From Chondrosia reniformis (Eukaryota > Porifera > Demospongiae > Chondrillida > Chondrillidae), in contig OX359190.1 in NCBI GenBank assembly GCA_947172415.1, forward strand, positions 5,208,001 to 5,272,000: a stretch of 64,000 nt of DNA, read 5' to 3'. Under the pieces are notes generated by a model. It had not been told where the DNA came from. It was given only the letters and a program-made list of their open reading frames with translations, and did no database searches. The translations under genes were made by a program, and so were the position numbers. Below, piece by piece: positions 49,108-60,808 of this stretch; the first letter of the stretch is position 1; every line of letters starts with the position of its first letter.

Positions 49108-50455
49108 TATAGTTGTATGTACCAGCTGTATGTACTAATTATATGTTCTACTTGTATGTACTAGGTGTATGGACTAATAACAATCTGTATTTACGAGTTG
49201 TATGTACTAGTTGTATGTACTTATTACTAGTCATATGTAGTTATATGTACTAGTTATTTGTGCTAGTTGTGTGAAATTGTTGTACGTACTAGTTATATTT
49301 ACCAGTGATAGTTACAAATTGTATGTACTAGTTTTATGTACTGGGTGTATGTAGTTATATGTACTTGTTGTATGTACTGGTTGTGTGTAATGTTTGTACA
49401 TACTAGTTATATTTACTAGTTTTAGTTACCAGTTTTATGTACTAGTTATCTGTACTAGTTGTATGTCCTAGCTGTATGTACTAGTTTTATGTACTAATTA
49501 TATGTACTTGTTGTTTGTACTAGTAAGTAGTTGCATTTACTAGTTATATGTACCAGTTCTATGTACTAGTAGAATGTACTAGTTGTATGTACTAATTGTG
49601 TGTACTAGTTGTGTGTGCTAGTTGTATGTGCTAGTTGTATGTACTAGGTGTATGTACTAGTTGTATGTAGTAGTTGTATGCACTAGCTGTGCGTAATTGT
49701 TGAACGTACTAGTTATATTTACTTGTTGTAGTTACTAGCTGTAAGTACTGGTTTTATGTACTAGTTGTATGCACTAGTAACTAGTTGTATGTACTAGGTG
49801 TATGTATTAGTTCTATGTATTAGTTGTATGTACTAGTTGTATGTACTTATTGTGTGTAATTGCTGTACATACTAGTTATATTTTATAGTTGTGTACTAAT
49901 TGTAGATACTAATTGTATGTAATGGCATGTAGTTTTATGTACTAGTTGTAAGTTCTAGTTGTATGTACTAGGTGTATGTACTAGTAACAATCTGTATTTA
50001 CTAGTTGTATTTACTAGTTGTATGTACTAGTTTTATGTACTAGTTTTATTTAGTAGTTGTGTGTAATTGTTGTACGTACTAGTTATATTTACTAGTTGTA
50101 GTTACTCGCTGTATGTATTAGTTTTATGTAATAGTTGTATGTAGTTATATAGAGTAGTTGTATGTAGTAGTTGTGCGTAATTGTTGTACGTACTGGCCAT
50201 ATTTACTAGTTGTAGTTACTAGTTGTACTTGTAATGTACTTGTTGTATGTACTAGTTGTGTGTACTTGTTGTATGTAGTAGTTGTGTGTACTAGCTGTGT
50301 GTACTAATTGTAGGTACTAATTGTATGTAATGGCATGTAGTTTTATGTACTAGTTGTATGTTCTAGTTGTATGTACTAGGTGTATGTACTAGTAACAATC
50401 TGTATTTACTAGTTGTATTAACTAGTTTTATGTACTAGTTTTCTGTAGTAGTTGT
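49108..50455 (+). repeat. 13-bp minisatellite, plus polarity (block 9)
   Basis: This is satellite with repeated GTGTGTAATTGTTGTACGTAC variants. A unit of about 420 bp (49900-50040 against 50310-50440) is duplicated. It ends at the LINE 5' end. Confidence 0.95.
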
Positions 50456-50619
50456 GGGAATTGGAGGCTGTGGTTCCGAGCTGACAAGAGGATGGGTATT
50501 GTCCAGTTCACCCCCCCGACGAAGCAGGGTGCTTAGCCCCTCATGTGGCATCCTGTAGCTAAATCAGCCTCCCTGTCAGCATGGGCTAACCCCCCGCCTG
50601 GCAGCTTCACTGGGTCACG

Positions 50620-51423
50620 TTGCACCATGAGAATGACAATTTTCAAGACAGGCTGTGGCCTAGGTGCACCAGTGGTGAAGAAAACCCTGGGTCAACCAGA
50701 ATAGGTGATTCCACTGGTGCCTCCCAGGTAGATGTACCTGAATGTAATAAGCCTTCTTCGGTCCCCGTGACGGGCCAACCAGCCCTCTGGGCCGAGGAAA
50801 TGGTTAGGGCTCTAATTGATTGCTTTGAGCGATCTGAACCCAAAAGATGTGGCTATCAAAAGCGTTTAGAGCGGGAATGGCTGAGCAAATACCCACATTT
50901 GCCTCAGACCGGTCGAACCCTTGCCTTCCAAGCCAAAAGGAGCTTGGTAGGGGACGGAGTACTGCAAGTAACGGGTAGCCGAGATTTAGATTTGGTTAAT
51001 GATGCACCGCAAGGTGCCTCTAGAAGGAGAAGGATCCAAGGGGTGATCTGGAACCTTCAGAGGGATAATATCCTCATGGAGCTCTACCGAGAAAGTAAGC
51101 CCATGGAAAAGGGGTATGCCGAGGGGTTGTACCAGGCTTGGAATGCTAAAATGCCAGACCATAAAACCACAAAGGTAGCGCTAACTATGAGAATTAGTAG
51201 AATCCGAAGAGGTCAAGGTCTCTCGAGACTAAAGCTTGTGGAACCTGATTCTTGTGGTTTAGCCACCCTAACTGAGACTGTGGAGGAAGGTGTGGGAGCC
51301 CAGGGGCAGGGGGAGCTTCACCAAGTTCAGGCTGTGACTGAACAAAATGGTGAGCTGCAGTCCCTGTTGAAACTTCTGCCCATGATCATCCTAGTCCCAG
51401 GACAAGTGGAAATGATCAACTGA
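50620..51423 (+). CDS. LINE ORF1, DNA-binding-like protein (267 codons)
   Basis: The frame is open from a TAA upstream of 50620 to the stop at 51421-51423. There is no ATG near the 5' end, so translation may use a non-AUG codon or start at the in-frame ATG of MVRALIDCFE (about 50800). Two similar segments, WAEEMVRALIDCFERSEP...YQKRLEREW and WNLQRDNILMELYRES...YAEGLYQAW, each with spaced Trp and helical pattern, resemble Myb/SANT-like modules. R2-type elements carry Myb domains upstream of the RT, so a role in target DNA binding is likely (inference). Stop and next start overlap as TGATG. Confidence 0.65.
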   Translation: MHHENDNFQDRLWPRCTSGEENPGSTRIGDSTGASQVDVPECNKPSSVPVTGQPALWAEEMVRALIDCFERSEPKRCGYQKRLEREWLSKYPHLPQTGRTLAFQAKRSLVGDGVLQVTGSRDLDLVNDAPQGASRRRRIQGVIWNLQRDNILMELYRESKPMEKGYAEGLYQAWNAKMPDHKTTKVALTMRISRIRRGQGLSRLKLVEPDSCGLATLTETVEEGVGAQGQGELHQVQAVTEQNGELQSLLKLLPMIILVPGQVEMIN

Positions 51424-53501
51424 TGCAACTTTTAGGCAAAGCAAAAGATGCCTGTCTCCGAAAGAAACCTGGAGATCTCTCTGATAGAAAACCCTGTGGG
51501 GCAGTGCGGTTCAACCATGTTGATACAGCACTGCTTCAGGAGGCCAATGATTGGGTGGAGAAAGAGTGGCAGGAAGGCCCTAGGTCGGCCTGGCACCTGA
51601 ACTGCCTGATCTACTCTGTTGCTATGGCTGTGAGGGGAAAAACAACCTACGAATCGCAGCCATGCAACCAGGGAAGGAAATCAGATAATCAGAAGGGAAG
51701 TAAGAGACAGGAAGGTCACATAAGTGACAGGAAGGCCAAAGGCCTTAGGTTTAGAAGACTGCTTGCCCGGTTGGATGTGGAAATAGCGCGTCAACAGAAT
51801 AATAATCCTATGACCAAACGCCAGAAAGTACTCCGAAGAAAGTTTAGGATGGAGTTCCATTCATTAAACCTGAATGTGCTGATCAGAGCTCGGGAACAGA
51901 CACTGGGGAAACTCACGGTCTGGACCCTACAAGAGCGAAGATCGGCTGAACGCAGGAAATTCCAGGAACAAAACCACCTTTGGAATACACAGAGGAAGTT
52001 CCGGATGAATGGCAATGTTCCAAACTCCAATGAAGCTCACTCAATTGAGGTAGTAAGAGACTTTTGGAAAAAGATTGTAGGTACTGTTGGTAAGGTCAAC
52101 AAAGACGACCCAGGGGTGAAAGAATGGCTGAAGGAAACCAAAAAGAGGGTGGGTAGAACCTCCTCTGAAGGTCCCGATAGCATTGATGAGACCAAACTGA
52201 AGAAAGCCTTGAAAAAGGCAAAAAGCTGGTCAGCCCCTGGGCCGGATGGCATCCACACTTTTTGGTGGAAAGCACTCCCCTCTGCACAGTCTGCCTTGGC
52301 AGATGTACTACAGAGGGTGGTGAGTGGAGATCTGTCAGTCCCAGACTGGCTTACAAGGGGTCGCACTCTACTCATCCCCAAAAAGGGTGACCCGAAAAGT
52401 GCGGCCAACTACCGACCTATTGCGTGTCTCAACACAATGTACAAGGCTGTCACAGCATACATTGCATCAGAATTACTCACTTACACCTACACTAATGATC
52501 TTTTACCTATGGCTCAACGAGCCATGAGAAAAGGGAGGTGGGGCTGTGTGGACTGTCTACTGTTGGATCAATCAATCGGTCTAGATGCCAAAATTATGGG
52601 CAAGCCACTTAGTGTGGCATGGATCGATTATGAGAAGGCATATGACAGAGTCCCTCACAAGTGGATGATGAAGGTGCTAAACATCATCAAGTGCCGAGGT
52701 TGGATCCGGAGGTCTATAGAGCTCTTCTCCAAACACTGGGCTACTGTGCTTGAGTTGAGGACTGCGGGGAAGGTGGTTAGGAGCACCCCTGTTAAATATA
52801 ACAGGGGACTCTTCCAAGGAGACTCCCTATCGCCACTCTTCTTTTGTCTGGCCATAGCTCCCATATCCCAAGTTCTTAACAGAACCAAGGGATATACCCT
52901 CTGGCATAATGGGGAAAGGAACACCATGTCACACTTGCTGTACATGGATGACCTTAAGATATATGCTGGAGGGCCTGATAAACTCAGGGAAGCCATGGAA
53001 TGTGTGGAGAAAACCTCAAATGCCATTGGCATGAGGTTTGGAGTGAGAAAGTGTGGAACAGCTAACATGCAAAAGGGGAAAGTTCTGGCTGGCCCAGACA
53101 ACCCTGAACGCAGTGAAGAATCCATAAGGAGCCTTGAAAGAGGTACTACCTATAAGTACCTAGGGCTAGAACAACTGTTTGAGGGAGATGACAGCAAGGT
53201 CAAAGCTTGCTTGATCAATGAATTGAGGAGGAGACTCCACAAAGTGTGGGGCTCTCACCTCAATGGTAAGAATGCTGCAGAAGTCTCTAACATGTTGTGT
53301 GCCTCTTTATTGAGATACTCTTACCCAGTTTTGAAGTGGACACAAAGTGAGCTTCCAAAACTAGACCGAATGGTGAGAAAGATCATGAGAAAGTACCAGT
53401 GTCATCACTATAACTCTGCCATTGAGAAGGTAAACTTGCCTCGCTCTCAAGGTGGTAGAGGGCTCTGTAGTTTTCCTTTGGATCACGACAGGGCTGTTTG
53501 A
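51423..53501 (+). CDS. LINE ORF2 reverse transcriptase part (692 codons to first frame break)
   Basis: It copies element RNA at the target site. The start is the ATG overlapping the ORF1 stop. Residues about 1-200 are basic linker; about 267 onward holds WSAPGPDGIHTFWWKALP and LLIPKKGDPKSAANYRPI (fingers); about 398 AWIDYEKAYDRVPH (motif A Asp); about 465 GLFQGDSLSPLFF (motif B); about 506 HLLYMDDLKIYA (motif C Asp-Asp); then thumb. All RT catalytic residues are present. YMDDLK is typical of the R2/R4/NeSL group. The frame ends DHDRAV then TGA, where homologous reading continues in another frame, so the stop is from a small indel rather than the natural end. Confidence 0.85.
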   Translation: MQLLGKAKDACLRKKPGDLSDRKPCGAVRFNHVDTALLQEANDWVEKEWQEGPRSAWHLNCLIYSVAMAVRGKTTYESQPCNQGRKSDNQKGSKRQEGHISDRKAKGLRFRRLLARLDVEIARQQNNNPMTKRQKVLRRKFRMEFHSLNLNVLIRAREQTLGKLTVWTLQERRSAERRKFQEQNHLWNTQRKFRMNGNVPNSNEAHSIEVVRDFWKKIVGTVGKVNKDDPGVKEWLKETKKRVGRTSSEGPDSIDETKLKKALKKAKSWSAPGPDGIHTFWWKALPSAQSALADVLQRVVSGDLSVPDWLTRGRTLLIPKKGDPKSAANYRPIACLNTMYKAVTAYIASELLTYTYTNDLLPMAQRAMRKGRWGCVDCLLLDQSIGLDAKIMGKPLSVAWIDYEKAYDRVPHKWMMKVLNIIKCRGWIRRSIELFSKHWATVLELRTAGKVVRSTPVKYNRGLFQGDSLSPLFFCLAIAPISQVLNRTKGYTLWHNGERNTMSHLLYMDDLKIYAGGPDKLREAMECVEKTSNAIGMRFGVRKCGTANMQKGKVLAGPDNPERSEESIRSLERGTTYKYLGLEQLFEGDDSKVKACLINELRRRLHKVWGSHLNGKNAAEVSNMLCASLLRYSYPVLKWTQSELPKLDRMVRKIMRKYQCHHYNSAIEKVNLPRSQGGRGLCSFPLDHDRAV

Positions 53502-54317
53502 ATCTGGCAAGATACCTCCATACTGCCAATCATCCACTCACAGCTGTTGTGGTTTAACACCAAAAGTGGCTGGAGTGCTCAAAGCAGAGGAGGACTGTCT
53601 TGAAAGAAGCCAGATTGATACTGGGAAGCCATGGAATCGAACTAGCACCGGAAATGGGGCTAAGGACAGATCCCTCACAAAATAGTGTAAGAGAATGGAG
53701 GAGAGTGGCACGTGAGCTCCAGGAGGCTCAGACTGAAAGGTTAAAAAGTAACCTAGCCAAAAAGTCTCACCAGGGCTCATACCACAGACAGGTCACAAAT
53801 AGGGAGTCTTATGTGTGGCTTTCTGAGGGGAGACTCAGACCTCAAACTGAGGCTCTGATTCTTGCATGATATGCTGCACACTAGGTGGTACCGAAATAGG
53901 ATTCTGAGGAATTCTAGCCTCCTAATGTGCAGAGAATGTGGCAAGGCTATGGAAACAGTCAAACACAGACTAAACATGTGTGAGCCCAAGGGCTTTTCTC
54001 TCTACAAAGAGAGGCATGACCGGGCAATACTGATAGTATTGTGGAGATTGTTGAAAGAATATGGATTCAAGCAGGAAGAGCCCTGGTACAAACTAGAAGC
54101 AAAACCAGTCTATGAGAATAGGTCTGTCAAAATCTTGTGGGATCCTAGCATCCCTAGAGATGAAGAAATGACAGAAAGAAGGCCAGACTTAGTGGTTGAG
54201 GATCGGCTATGTAAGTCCATCTACATTATTGAGATGTCAGTTCCTACTGACAGCAATATTAATGGAAGATATGGCAAGAGAAGTTCCAAAAGTACCAGAA
54301 GCTGGCGGCTGATATGA
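53502..54317 (+). pseudogene. LINE ORF2 C-terminus: zinc knuckle and restriction-like endonuclease, frameshifted
   Basis: Reading continues through other frames: 53600-53869 (KEARLILGSHGIELAPEMGL to RPQTEALILA) and 53862-54317. The latter holds CRECGKAMETVKHRLNMC (CxxC...HxxxxC knuckle) and RRPDLVVEDR...IYIIEMSVP, the PD...(D/E) nuclease core that nicks the target in R2-type elements. Breaks lie near 53500, in 53570-53600 and at about 53865. The final stop at 54315-54317 may also follow a shift, because a plausible extension exists in the next frame. Catalytic residues are kept, so decay is recent. Confidence 0.75.
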
Positions 54318-54798
54318 GGAAACAATTAAGGGCTACCGAATTAAGGTAGTCTTGATGATAATTGGTGCTTTGGGGATAGTGGACACACTCTGGGAAGACC
54401 TTAAGGGAATTCCAAAGCTGTCAAAAGATGTAGTAGAAGTGATGAGAGTGATGCAGAGAACTGTTTTCTGCTCGGCTGTAAGGATATTGAGGTGACATCT
54501 ATCTGTTGAGGGATTGGGGCCTGGACGATAAGTAGTCCTGTCCCATTCCTTGCCTGTCGACCTCTGGAAAGTAGTGGTGGATTTGTGTATGGAGGTACTC
54601 CCTCCTATTATGACGGTCAACTTTGGCCCGACGTGCACCTGTCTGCTGCTGCTGGAAGGAGGCAAAGCCGAGGCTTCTGGCTTAAAACCCAAAGAAAGGA
54701 AAACATAACTGACTGAGGGTTGTCCAAGCGAGATACTCCTTGCCCTAGTAAACTAAGGCAAGAAGTAACAAGGTTCTCCATTAAGGCTTTTGTTTCTA
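54318..54798 (+). other. LINE 3' UTR
   Basis: This is non-coding. Its last about 220 bp (from GTGTATGGAGGTACTCCCTC) are shared with copy 2, which supports a role in recognition by the reverse transcriptase. It contains CTTGCC..TAGT..ACTAAGGCAAG, a stem-loop at about 54740-54765. Confidence 0.6.
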
Positions 54799-57700
54799 AG
54801 TATATATATCTTAGTTTTTTGTACTAATTGTATGTACTATGTGTATATACTATTTGTATGTACTAGTACTAGCTATAGTTTTAAGTTGTGTGTACTAGTT
54901 GTATCTACTAGTTGTAGGTGCTAATTGTATACACTAGTTGTATGTATTAGTCTTATGTACTAGTTGTATGTACAAGTTGCATGCAGTAGTTGTATGTACT
55001 AGTTGTGTGTACTAGATTTAAGTACTAGAACTAGTTAGTTGTAGGTACTAGTTATATTTTCTTGTTGTAGGTTTAAGTTGTATGTTCCAGTTGTGTGCAC
55101 TAGTTGTTGCTTCTAGTTATATGTATATATTCTTTCTATGTACCAGTTGTATGTACCAGTTACTAGTTGTATATACTAGATATATGTACTAGTAACAATC
55201 TGTATTTACTAGTTGTATGTACTAGTTGTATGTACTAGTTGTGTGTAGAAGTTGTATATACTAGTTGTTTGTACTAGTAAATATCTGTATATACTAGTTG
55301 TATGTACTAGTTGTTTGTAGTTATATGTACTAGTTGTATGTGCTAGTTGTGAGTAATTGTTGTACGTACAAGCTATATTTACTAGTTGTAGTTACTAGTT
55401 GTATGTACTAGTTGTATGTACTTGTTGTGTGTACTAGTTCTATGTACAGGTTACTAGTTGAATGTACTAGTTTTATGTTCTCATTCTATGAACTAGTTCT
55501 ATATAACATTTGTAGTTGTAGTTTTATGAACTAGTTGTATGTACTAGTTGTATGTATTTCCTAGTTGTTTTTACTAATTGTATGTACTAGTACTAGCTAT
55601 AGTTTTAAGTTGTGTGTACTAGTTGTATCTACTAGTTGTAAGTGCTAATTGTATACACAAGTTGTATGTATTAGTCTTATGTACTAGTTGTATGTACTAG
55701 TTGTATGTACTAGTTGCATATAAAAGTTGTATGTACTAGTTCTAGGGACTACTTGTATGTACTCATTACTAGTTGTATGTTCTAGTTGTAAGGACTAGTT
55801 TTATGTACTAGTTGAATGTGCTAGTTGTAGAAAATAGTCATATGTACTAGTTATATGTACTAGTTGTATGTACTAGGTATATATACTAGTTATATATATA
55901 TAATAGTTATATACTACTTGTATGTACTAGCTAAAATACTAGTTGTATGTACTAGTTGTATGTACTAGTTGTAGGAACTGATTATATGTAATTTACTAGT
56001 TGTATGTACCATTACTAGTTATATTTACAAGTTGAAGATCCTAAATGTACGTGCTAGTTGTATGAACTAGATTTATGGATTAGCTGAATGTACTAGTTGT
56101 ATGTACTAGTTATATTTATTAGTTGTATTAACTAGTTATATTTATTAGTTGTATTAACTAGTTATATTTATTAGTTGTATTAACTAGTTATATTTACTAG
56201 GTGTATTCACTAGTTGTATGTACTAGGTTTATTTACCAGTTGTAGGTACAAGTTGTATGTACAGGTTTATGTAATAGTTGTATGTGCTGATTGAATGTGC
56301 TAGTTGTATTAACTAGCTTTATGCACTTTTTATGTACTAGTTGTATGAACTAGTTGTATGAACTAGTTGTAGGTACTACTACTAGATAATATTGAATAGT
56401 TGTAAGTACTAGTTATATGTACTAGTTGTATGTACAAGGTATATATACTAGTTATGTACTACTTCTATGTACTAGTTTAAATACTAGTTATATGTGCTGG
56501 TTTTATGTGCTATTTGTATGTACTATTTGCATGTACTAGTTATATTTACTAGCTGTATGTACCAGTACTTTGACTACCGGGGTATTAGTCTACTAATTGT
56601 TCCAGGGAAGGTGTACGCTACTGTATTTGATAAGAGGATACGAGCCATCACTGAAGAAAGTGTACTAGAAGAAAAGTAGTTGTATGTACTAGTACTAGGT
56701 TTATTTACTAGTTGTAGGTACAAGTGGTATTTAAAGGTTTAATGTAAAAGTTGTATGTACTAATTGTTTGTTCTAGTTGTATGTACTAGTTGTATGTACT
56801 AGTTATGTTGTAGTTGTTCGTGCTAGTTGTATTAACTAGTTGTATGCACTCTTTATAACTAGTTGTATGAACTAGTTGAATCAAATAGTTGTAGGTACTC
56901 TTACTGGTAATATTAACTAGTTGTAGGTACTACTTGTATGTACTAGTTATATGTACTAGTTGTATGTACTATTTACTAGTTGTATGTACAAGTTGTATGG
57001 TCTGGTTGTATGAACTAGTTGTATGAACTAGTAATATGTACTAGTTGTCTGTAATAGTTATATGTCCTAGTTGTATAAAGTAGTTGTATGTACTAGTTGT
57101 ATGAACTCGTATGTACTCATTTCTAGTTTTATGTACTAGTTGTATGTACTAGTTTTATGAACTAGTACTAGTTATATTTACTCGTTGTAGATACTAAATG
57201 TACGTACTAGCTGTATGAACTAGTTTTATGGACCAGTTGAATGTACAAGTTATGTAGTATTTGTTTGTGTTAGTTGTTTTATCTAGTTGTATGCACTATT
57301 TATATACTAGTAGTTGTATGAACTAGTTGTCGGTACTATAGCTGGTAATATTAACTAGTTGTAGGCACTTCTTGTATGTACTAGTTGTATGTACTATTTG
57401 TATGTACTAGGTTTGTACTAGTAGTTTGTGCTAGTTGTATGTACTAGTTGTATCAACTAGTCATGTACTAGTTGTATGAACTAGTTGTATGAGCTAGTCA
57501 CTATTGTTAAGTTCTAGTTGTATGTTCTAAATACATGTACTAGCTATATGTACTAGTTCTATGTACTAGTTGTGTGTATTAGTTCTATGAACTAATTTTC
57601 TGTTCTAGTTGAATGTACTAGTTGTATCGACTAGTTCTATGTACTCGTTGTGTGAACTAGTTATGTGTGCTAGTTATATGTACTATTTGTATGTACTAGT

Positions 57701-59221
57701 TGTATTTACTAGTTGTAGCACTAGTTTTAAGTACTAGTTTTAAGTACTAGTTGTATGTACTAGATGTATGTACTAATTGTAAGTAAGAGTTCTATGTACT
57801 AGTTGTATGAAGTAGTTGTATGTACTTGTTGTATGTACTATTTGTATGTACTCGTTACTAGTTGTATGTACTCATTAGTAGTTGTATGTACTAGTTGAAC
57901 GTACTAGTTGTATGTACTAGTCGTATCGACTAGTTCTATGTACTCGTTGTGTGAACTAGTTGTGTGTACTAGTTATATGTACTATTTGTACGCACTAGTT
58001 GTATTTACTAGTTGTAGCACTAGTTTTAAGTACTAGTTGTATGTACTAGATGTATGTACTAATTGTAAGGAAGAGTTCTATGTACTAGTTGTATGAAGTA
58101 GTTGTATGTACTTGTTGTATGTACTATTTGTATGTACTCGTTACTAATTTTATATACTAGTTGAACGTACTAGTTGTATATTCTAGTTGTATATCCTAGT
58201 TGTAATCACTAGTAACTAGTTGTATGGTCTAGTTGTATGTACTAGTTGTGTTTACTTGTTGTATATACTGGTTATAACTATAATACTTATATGTCCTAGT
58301 TGTATATACTAGATGTATGTACTATTTATATATACTAGTTATATGTGTATGTACTAGTTATATGTACTAGTTATATGCAGTACTTGCATGTACTAGTTGT
58401 ATGTACTAATATTATATACTAGGTGTATGTACTAGTTTTATGTACAAGTTGTACGTACTAGTATTAGGTATACTTAATAGTTGTATGTAGTAGTTGCATG
58501 TAGTAGTTGTATGTACGAATTGTAAATACTAGTTGTATGTAATAGTTGCATGTACCAGTTATGTACTAATTGTATGTACTAGTTGTACATATATATTACT
58601 TGTATGTACTAGCTGTGTACTAGTTGCATATCCTAGTTTCTTGCTAGTTGTGTGCACTTGTTGTGTGTACTAGTTGCAAATATTACTTGTATGTCCTAGT
58701 TGTATATAATAGGTGTATGTACTATTTATATATACTTGTTATATGTGTATGTAATAGTTATATGTACTTAGTTATATACAGTACTTGTGTGTACTAATTG
58801 TATGTACTAGTTTTATGTACAAGTTGTACGTACTAGTATTAGGTATACTTAATAGTTGTATGTAATAGTTGCATATAGTAGTTGTATGTACGAATTGTAT
58901 ATATTAGTTGTATGTAATAGTTGCATGTACTAGTTATGTACCAATTGTATGTACTAGTTGTACGTATATATTACTTGTATGTACTAGCTGTGTACTAGTT
59001 GCATATACTAGTTTTATGTGGTAGTTTTATGAACTAGCTGTATGTACTAGTGTCTTGTTGTTCATACTAGTTGTATGTATGAGTGTTATATACTCTTTCT
59101 GTGTATTAGTTGCATGTCCTAGTTTCTAGTTGTATGTACTAGTTGAATGCACTGGTTGTGTGTATTAGTTGTATATATTACTTGTATGTCCTAGTTGTGT
59201 GTACTAGGTGTATATACTATT
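54799..59221 (+). repeat. 13-bp minisatellite, plus polarity (block 10)
   Basis: This is the array with internal higher-order duplications: 54850-54960 against 55585-55690, 57640-57850 against 57930-58145, and 58380-58640 against 58770-59000. It contains one small coding relic at 56570-56678. Otherwise nothing is visible. Confidence 0.95.
56570..56678 (+). pseudogene. 109-bp LINE reverse transcriptase relic
   Basis: It reads DYRGISLLIVPGKVYATVFD and then IRAITEESVLEEK, matching the NYRGISLLS..GKVYA segment of the LINE at 12249-12977 but on the plus strand and diverged. It is a splinter of one RT motif embedded directly in satellite. No other part of the element is nearby. Confidence 0.75.
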
Positions 59222-59375
59222 AGACAGGCTGTGGCCTAGGTGCACAAGTGGTGAAGAAAACCCTGGGTCAACCAGAATAGGTGATTCCACTGGTGCCTCC
59301 CAGGTGGATGCACCTGAATGTAATAGCCTTTCTTCGGTCCCCATGACAAACCAACCAGACCTCTAGACCGAGGAC

Positions 59376-59906
59376 ATGGTTAGGGCACTAATTGATTGCT
59401 ATGAGCGATCTGAACCCAAAAGAGGTGGCTATCAGAAGCGTTTAGAGCGGGAATGGCTGAGCAAATACCCACATTTGCCTCAGACCGGTCGAACCCTTGC
59501 CTTCCAAGCCAAAAGGAGCTTGGTAGGAGACGGAGTACTGCAAGTAATGGGTAGCCGAGATTTAGATTTGGTTAATGATGCACCGCAAGGTGCCTCTAGA
59601 AGGAGAAGGATCCAAGGGGTGATCTGGAACCTTCAGAGGGATAATATCCTCATGGAGCTCTACCGAGAAAGTAAGCCCATGGAAAAGGGGTATGCCGAGC
59701 AGTTGTACCAGGCTTGGAATGCTAAAATGCCAGACCATAAAACCACAAAGGTAGCGCTAACTACAAGAGTTAGTAGAATCCAAAGAAGTCAAGGTCTCTC
59801 GAGACTAAACCTTGTGGAACCTGACTCTCCTGGTTTAGCCACCCTAACTGAGACTGTGGAGGAAGGTGTGAGAGCCCAGGGACAGGAAGAGCCACTCCAA
59901 GTTTAG
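59376..59906 (+). pseudogene. LINE ORF1, copy 2
   Basis: This is the same two Myb/SANT-like segments as in copy 1, at about 95 percent similarity by eye. A TAG (CAAGTTTAGGCC against CAAGTTCAGGCT) ends it early. The region before MVRAL is frame-broken or lost. Confidence 0.75.
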
Positions 59907-60002
59907 GCCAGGACTGGACAAAATGATGAGCTGTTTACAGGCCCTCTTGAAACTCCCTCACATTATCATCCCAGTCCCAGGACAAGTGGAAATGATCATC
60001 TG

Positions 60003-60302
60003 ATGCAACTTTTAGGCAAAGCAAAAGATGCCTGTCTCCGAAAGAAACATGGAGATTTCTCTGATAGAAAACCCTGTGGGGCGTTGCGGTTCAACCATGT
60101 TGATACGGCACTGCTTCAGGAGGCCAATGATTGGGTGGAGAAAGAGTGGCGGGAAGGCCCTAGGTCGGCCTGGCACCTGAACTGCCTGGTCTACTCTGTT
60201 GCTATGGCTGTGAGGGAAAAACAACCAACGAATCGCAGCCATGCAACTAGAGAAGGAAATCAGACAATCAAAAGAGTAGTAAGAGACAGGGAGGTCGCAT
60301 AA
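60003..60302 (+). pseudogene. LINE ORF2 N-terminal stub, copy 2
   Basis: It starts at the same TGATG position as in copy 1 and reads the first about 75 residues of ORF2 (MQLLGKAKDACLRKK...WVEKEW), then goes out of frame after AVREK and stops. No RT motifs remain because of the internal deletion. Confidence 0.75.
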
Positions 60303-60546
60303 GTGACATGAAGGCCAAAGGCCTTAGGTTTTGTGTATGGAGGTACTCCCTCCTATTATGACGGTCAACTTTGGCCCGACGTGCACCTGTCTGCTGCTGC
60401 CGGAAGGAGGCAAAGCCAAGGCTTCTGGCTAAAAACCGAAGAAGGGAAAACATAACGGACTGAGGGTTGTCCAAGCCAGACACTCCTTGCCTTAGTTAAC
60501 TAAGGCAGGAAATAACAAAGTTCTCCATTAAGGCTTTTGTTTCTAA

Positions 60547-60721
60547 AGTATACTAGGTGTATGTACTATTCATATATACTAGTTAGATGTGTATGTACTA
60601 GTTATATGTACTAGTTATATGCAGTACTCATGTGTACTAGTTGTATGTATTAATTTTATGCACTAGGAGTATGTACTAGTTTTATGTAGTAGTTGTATGT
60701 ACTAGTATTAGGTATACTTAA
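60547..60721 (+). repeat. 13-bp minisatellite, plus polarity (short block)
   Basis: This is satellite between the LINE derivative and the Penelope copy, resembling 58290-58460. Nothing else is visible. Confidence 0.9.
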
Positions 60722-60763
60722 TTTTCTTCCTTCTTTTCCCTTCTTTCATCTTCTTCTCCACTG

Positions 60764-60808
60764 GGTCAGACAGCCGTTTCTGGGAATTCCACCCTTCATC
60801 AGTGATCC
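60764..60808 (-). ncRNA. Hammerhead-ribozyme-like motif, Penelope copy 5
   Basis: The core is identical to copies 1-3. The element ends only about 45 bases beyond the predicted cleavage position. Confidence 0.6.

Larger units (their letters stand above)
50456..54798 (+). mobile_element. R2-superclade LINE, copy 1 (nearly full length, two ORFs)
   Basis: This is a compositionally distinct island (much higher GC than the satellite) with a 5' UTR, ORF1, ORF2 and a 3' UTR ending TTAAGGCTTTTGTTTCTA. Reverse transcriptase followed by a CCHC zinc knuckle and a restriction-like endonuclease defines the R2/R4/NeSL/CRE superclade. No poly(A) tail is present. Three frame breaks near the ORF2 C-terminus make this copy inactive. 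The 5' UTR (50456-50619) is rich in short GC stems and could hold a processing ribozyme, which I cannot confirm by eye. Confidence 0.85.
59222..60546 (+). mobile_element. R2-superclade LINE, copy 2 (5'-truncated, internally deleted)
   Basis: It starts at the equivalent of 50645 in copy 1 and ends at the same 3' terminus. At about 60332 GGCCTTAGGTTT is joined to GTGTATGGAGG, removing the equivalent of about 51755-54580 with TTT microhomology. It therefore lacks RT and endonuclease but keeps the 3' UTR. Flanks TACTAGGTGTATATACTATT and TACTAGGTGTATGTACTATT (one mismatch) may be a target duplication of about 20 bp, or chance similarity of satellite monomers. Confidence 0.85.

Noticed and set aside
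52037-53125. Minus-strand frames of 123 and 156 residues
   Set aside because: They are antisense to the LINE RT, whose catalytic motifs are on the plus strand.
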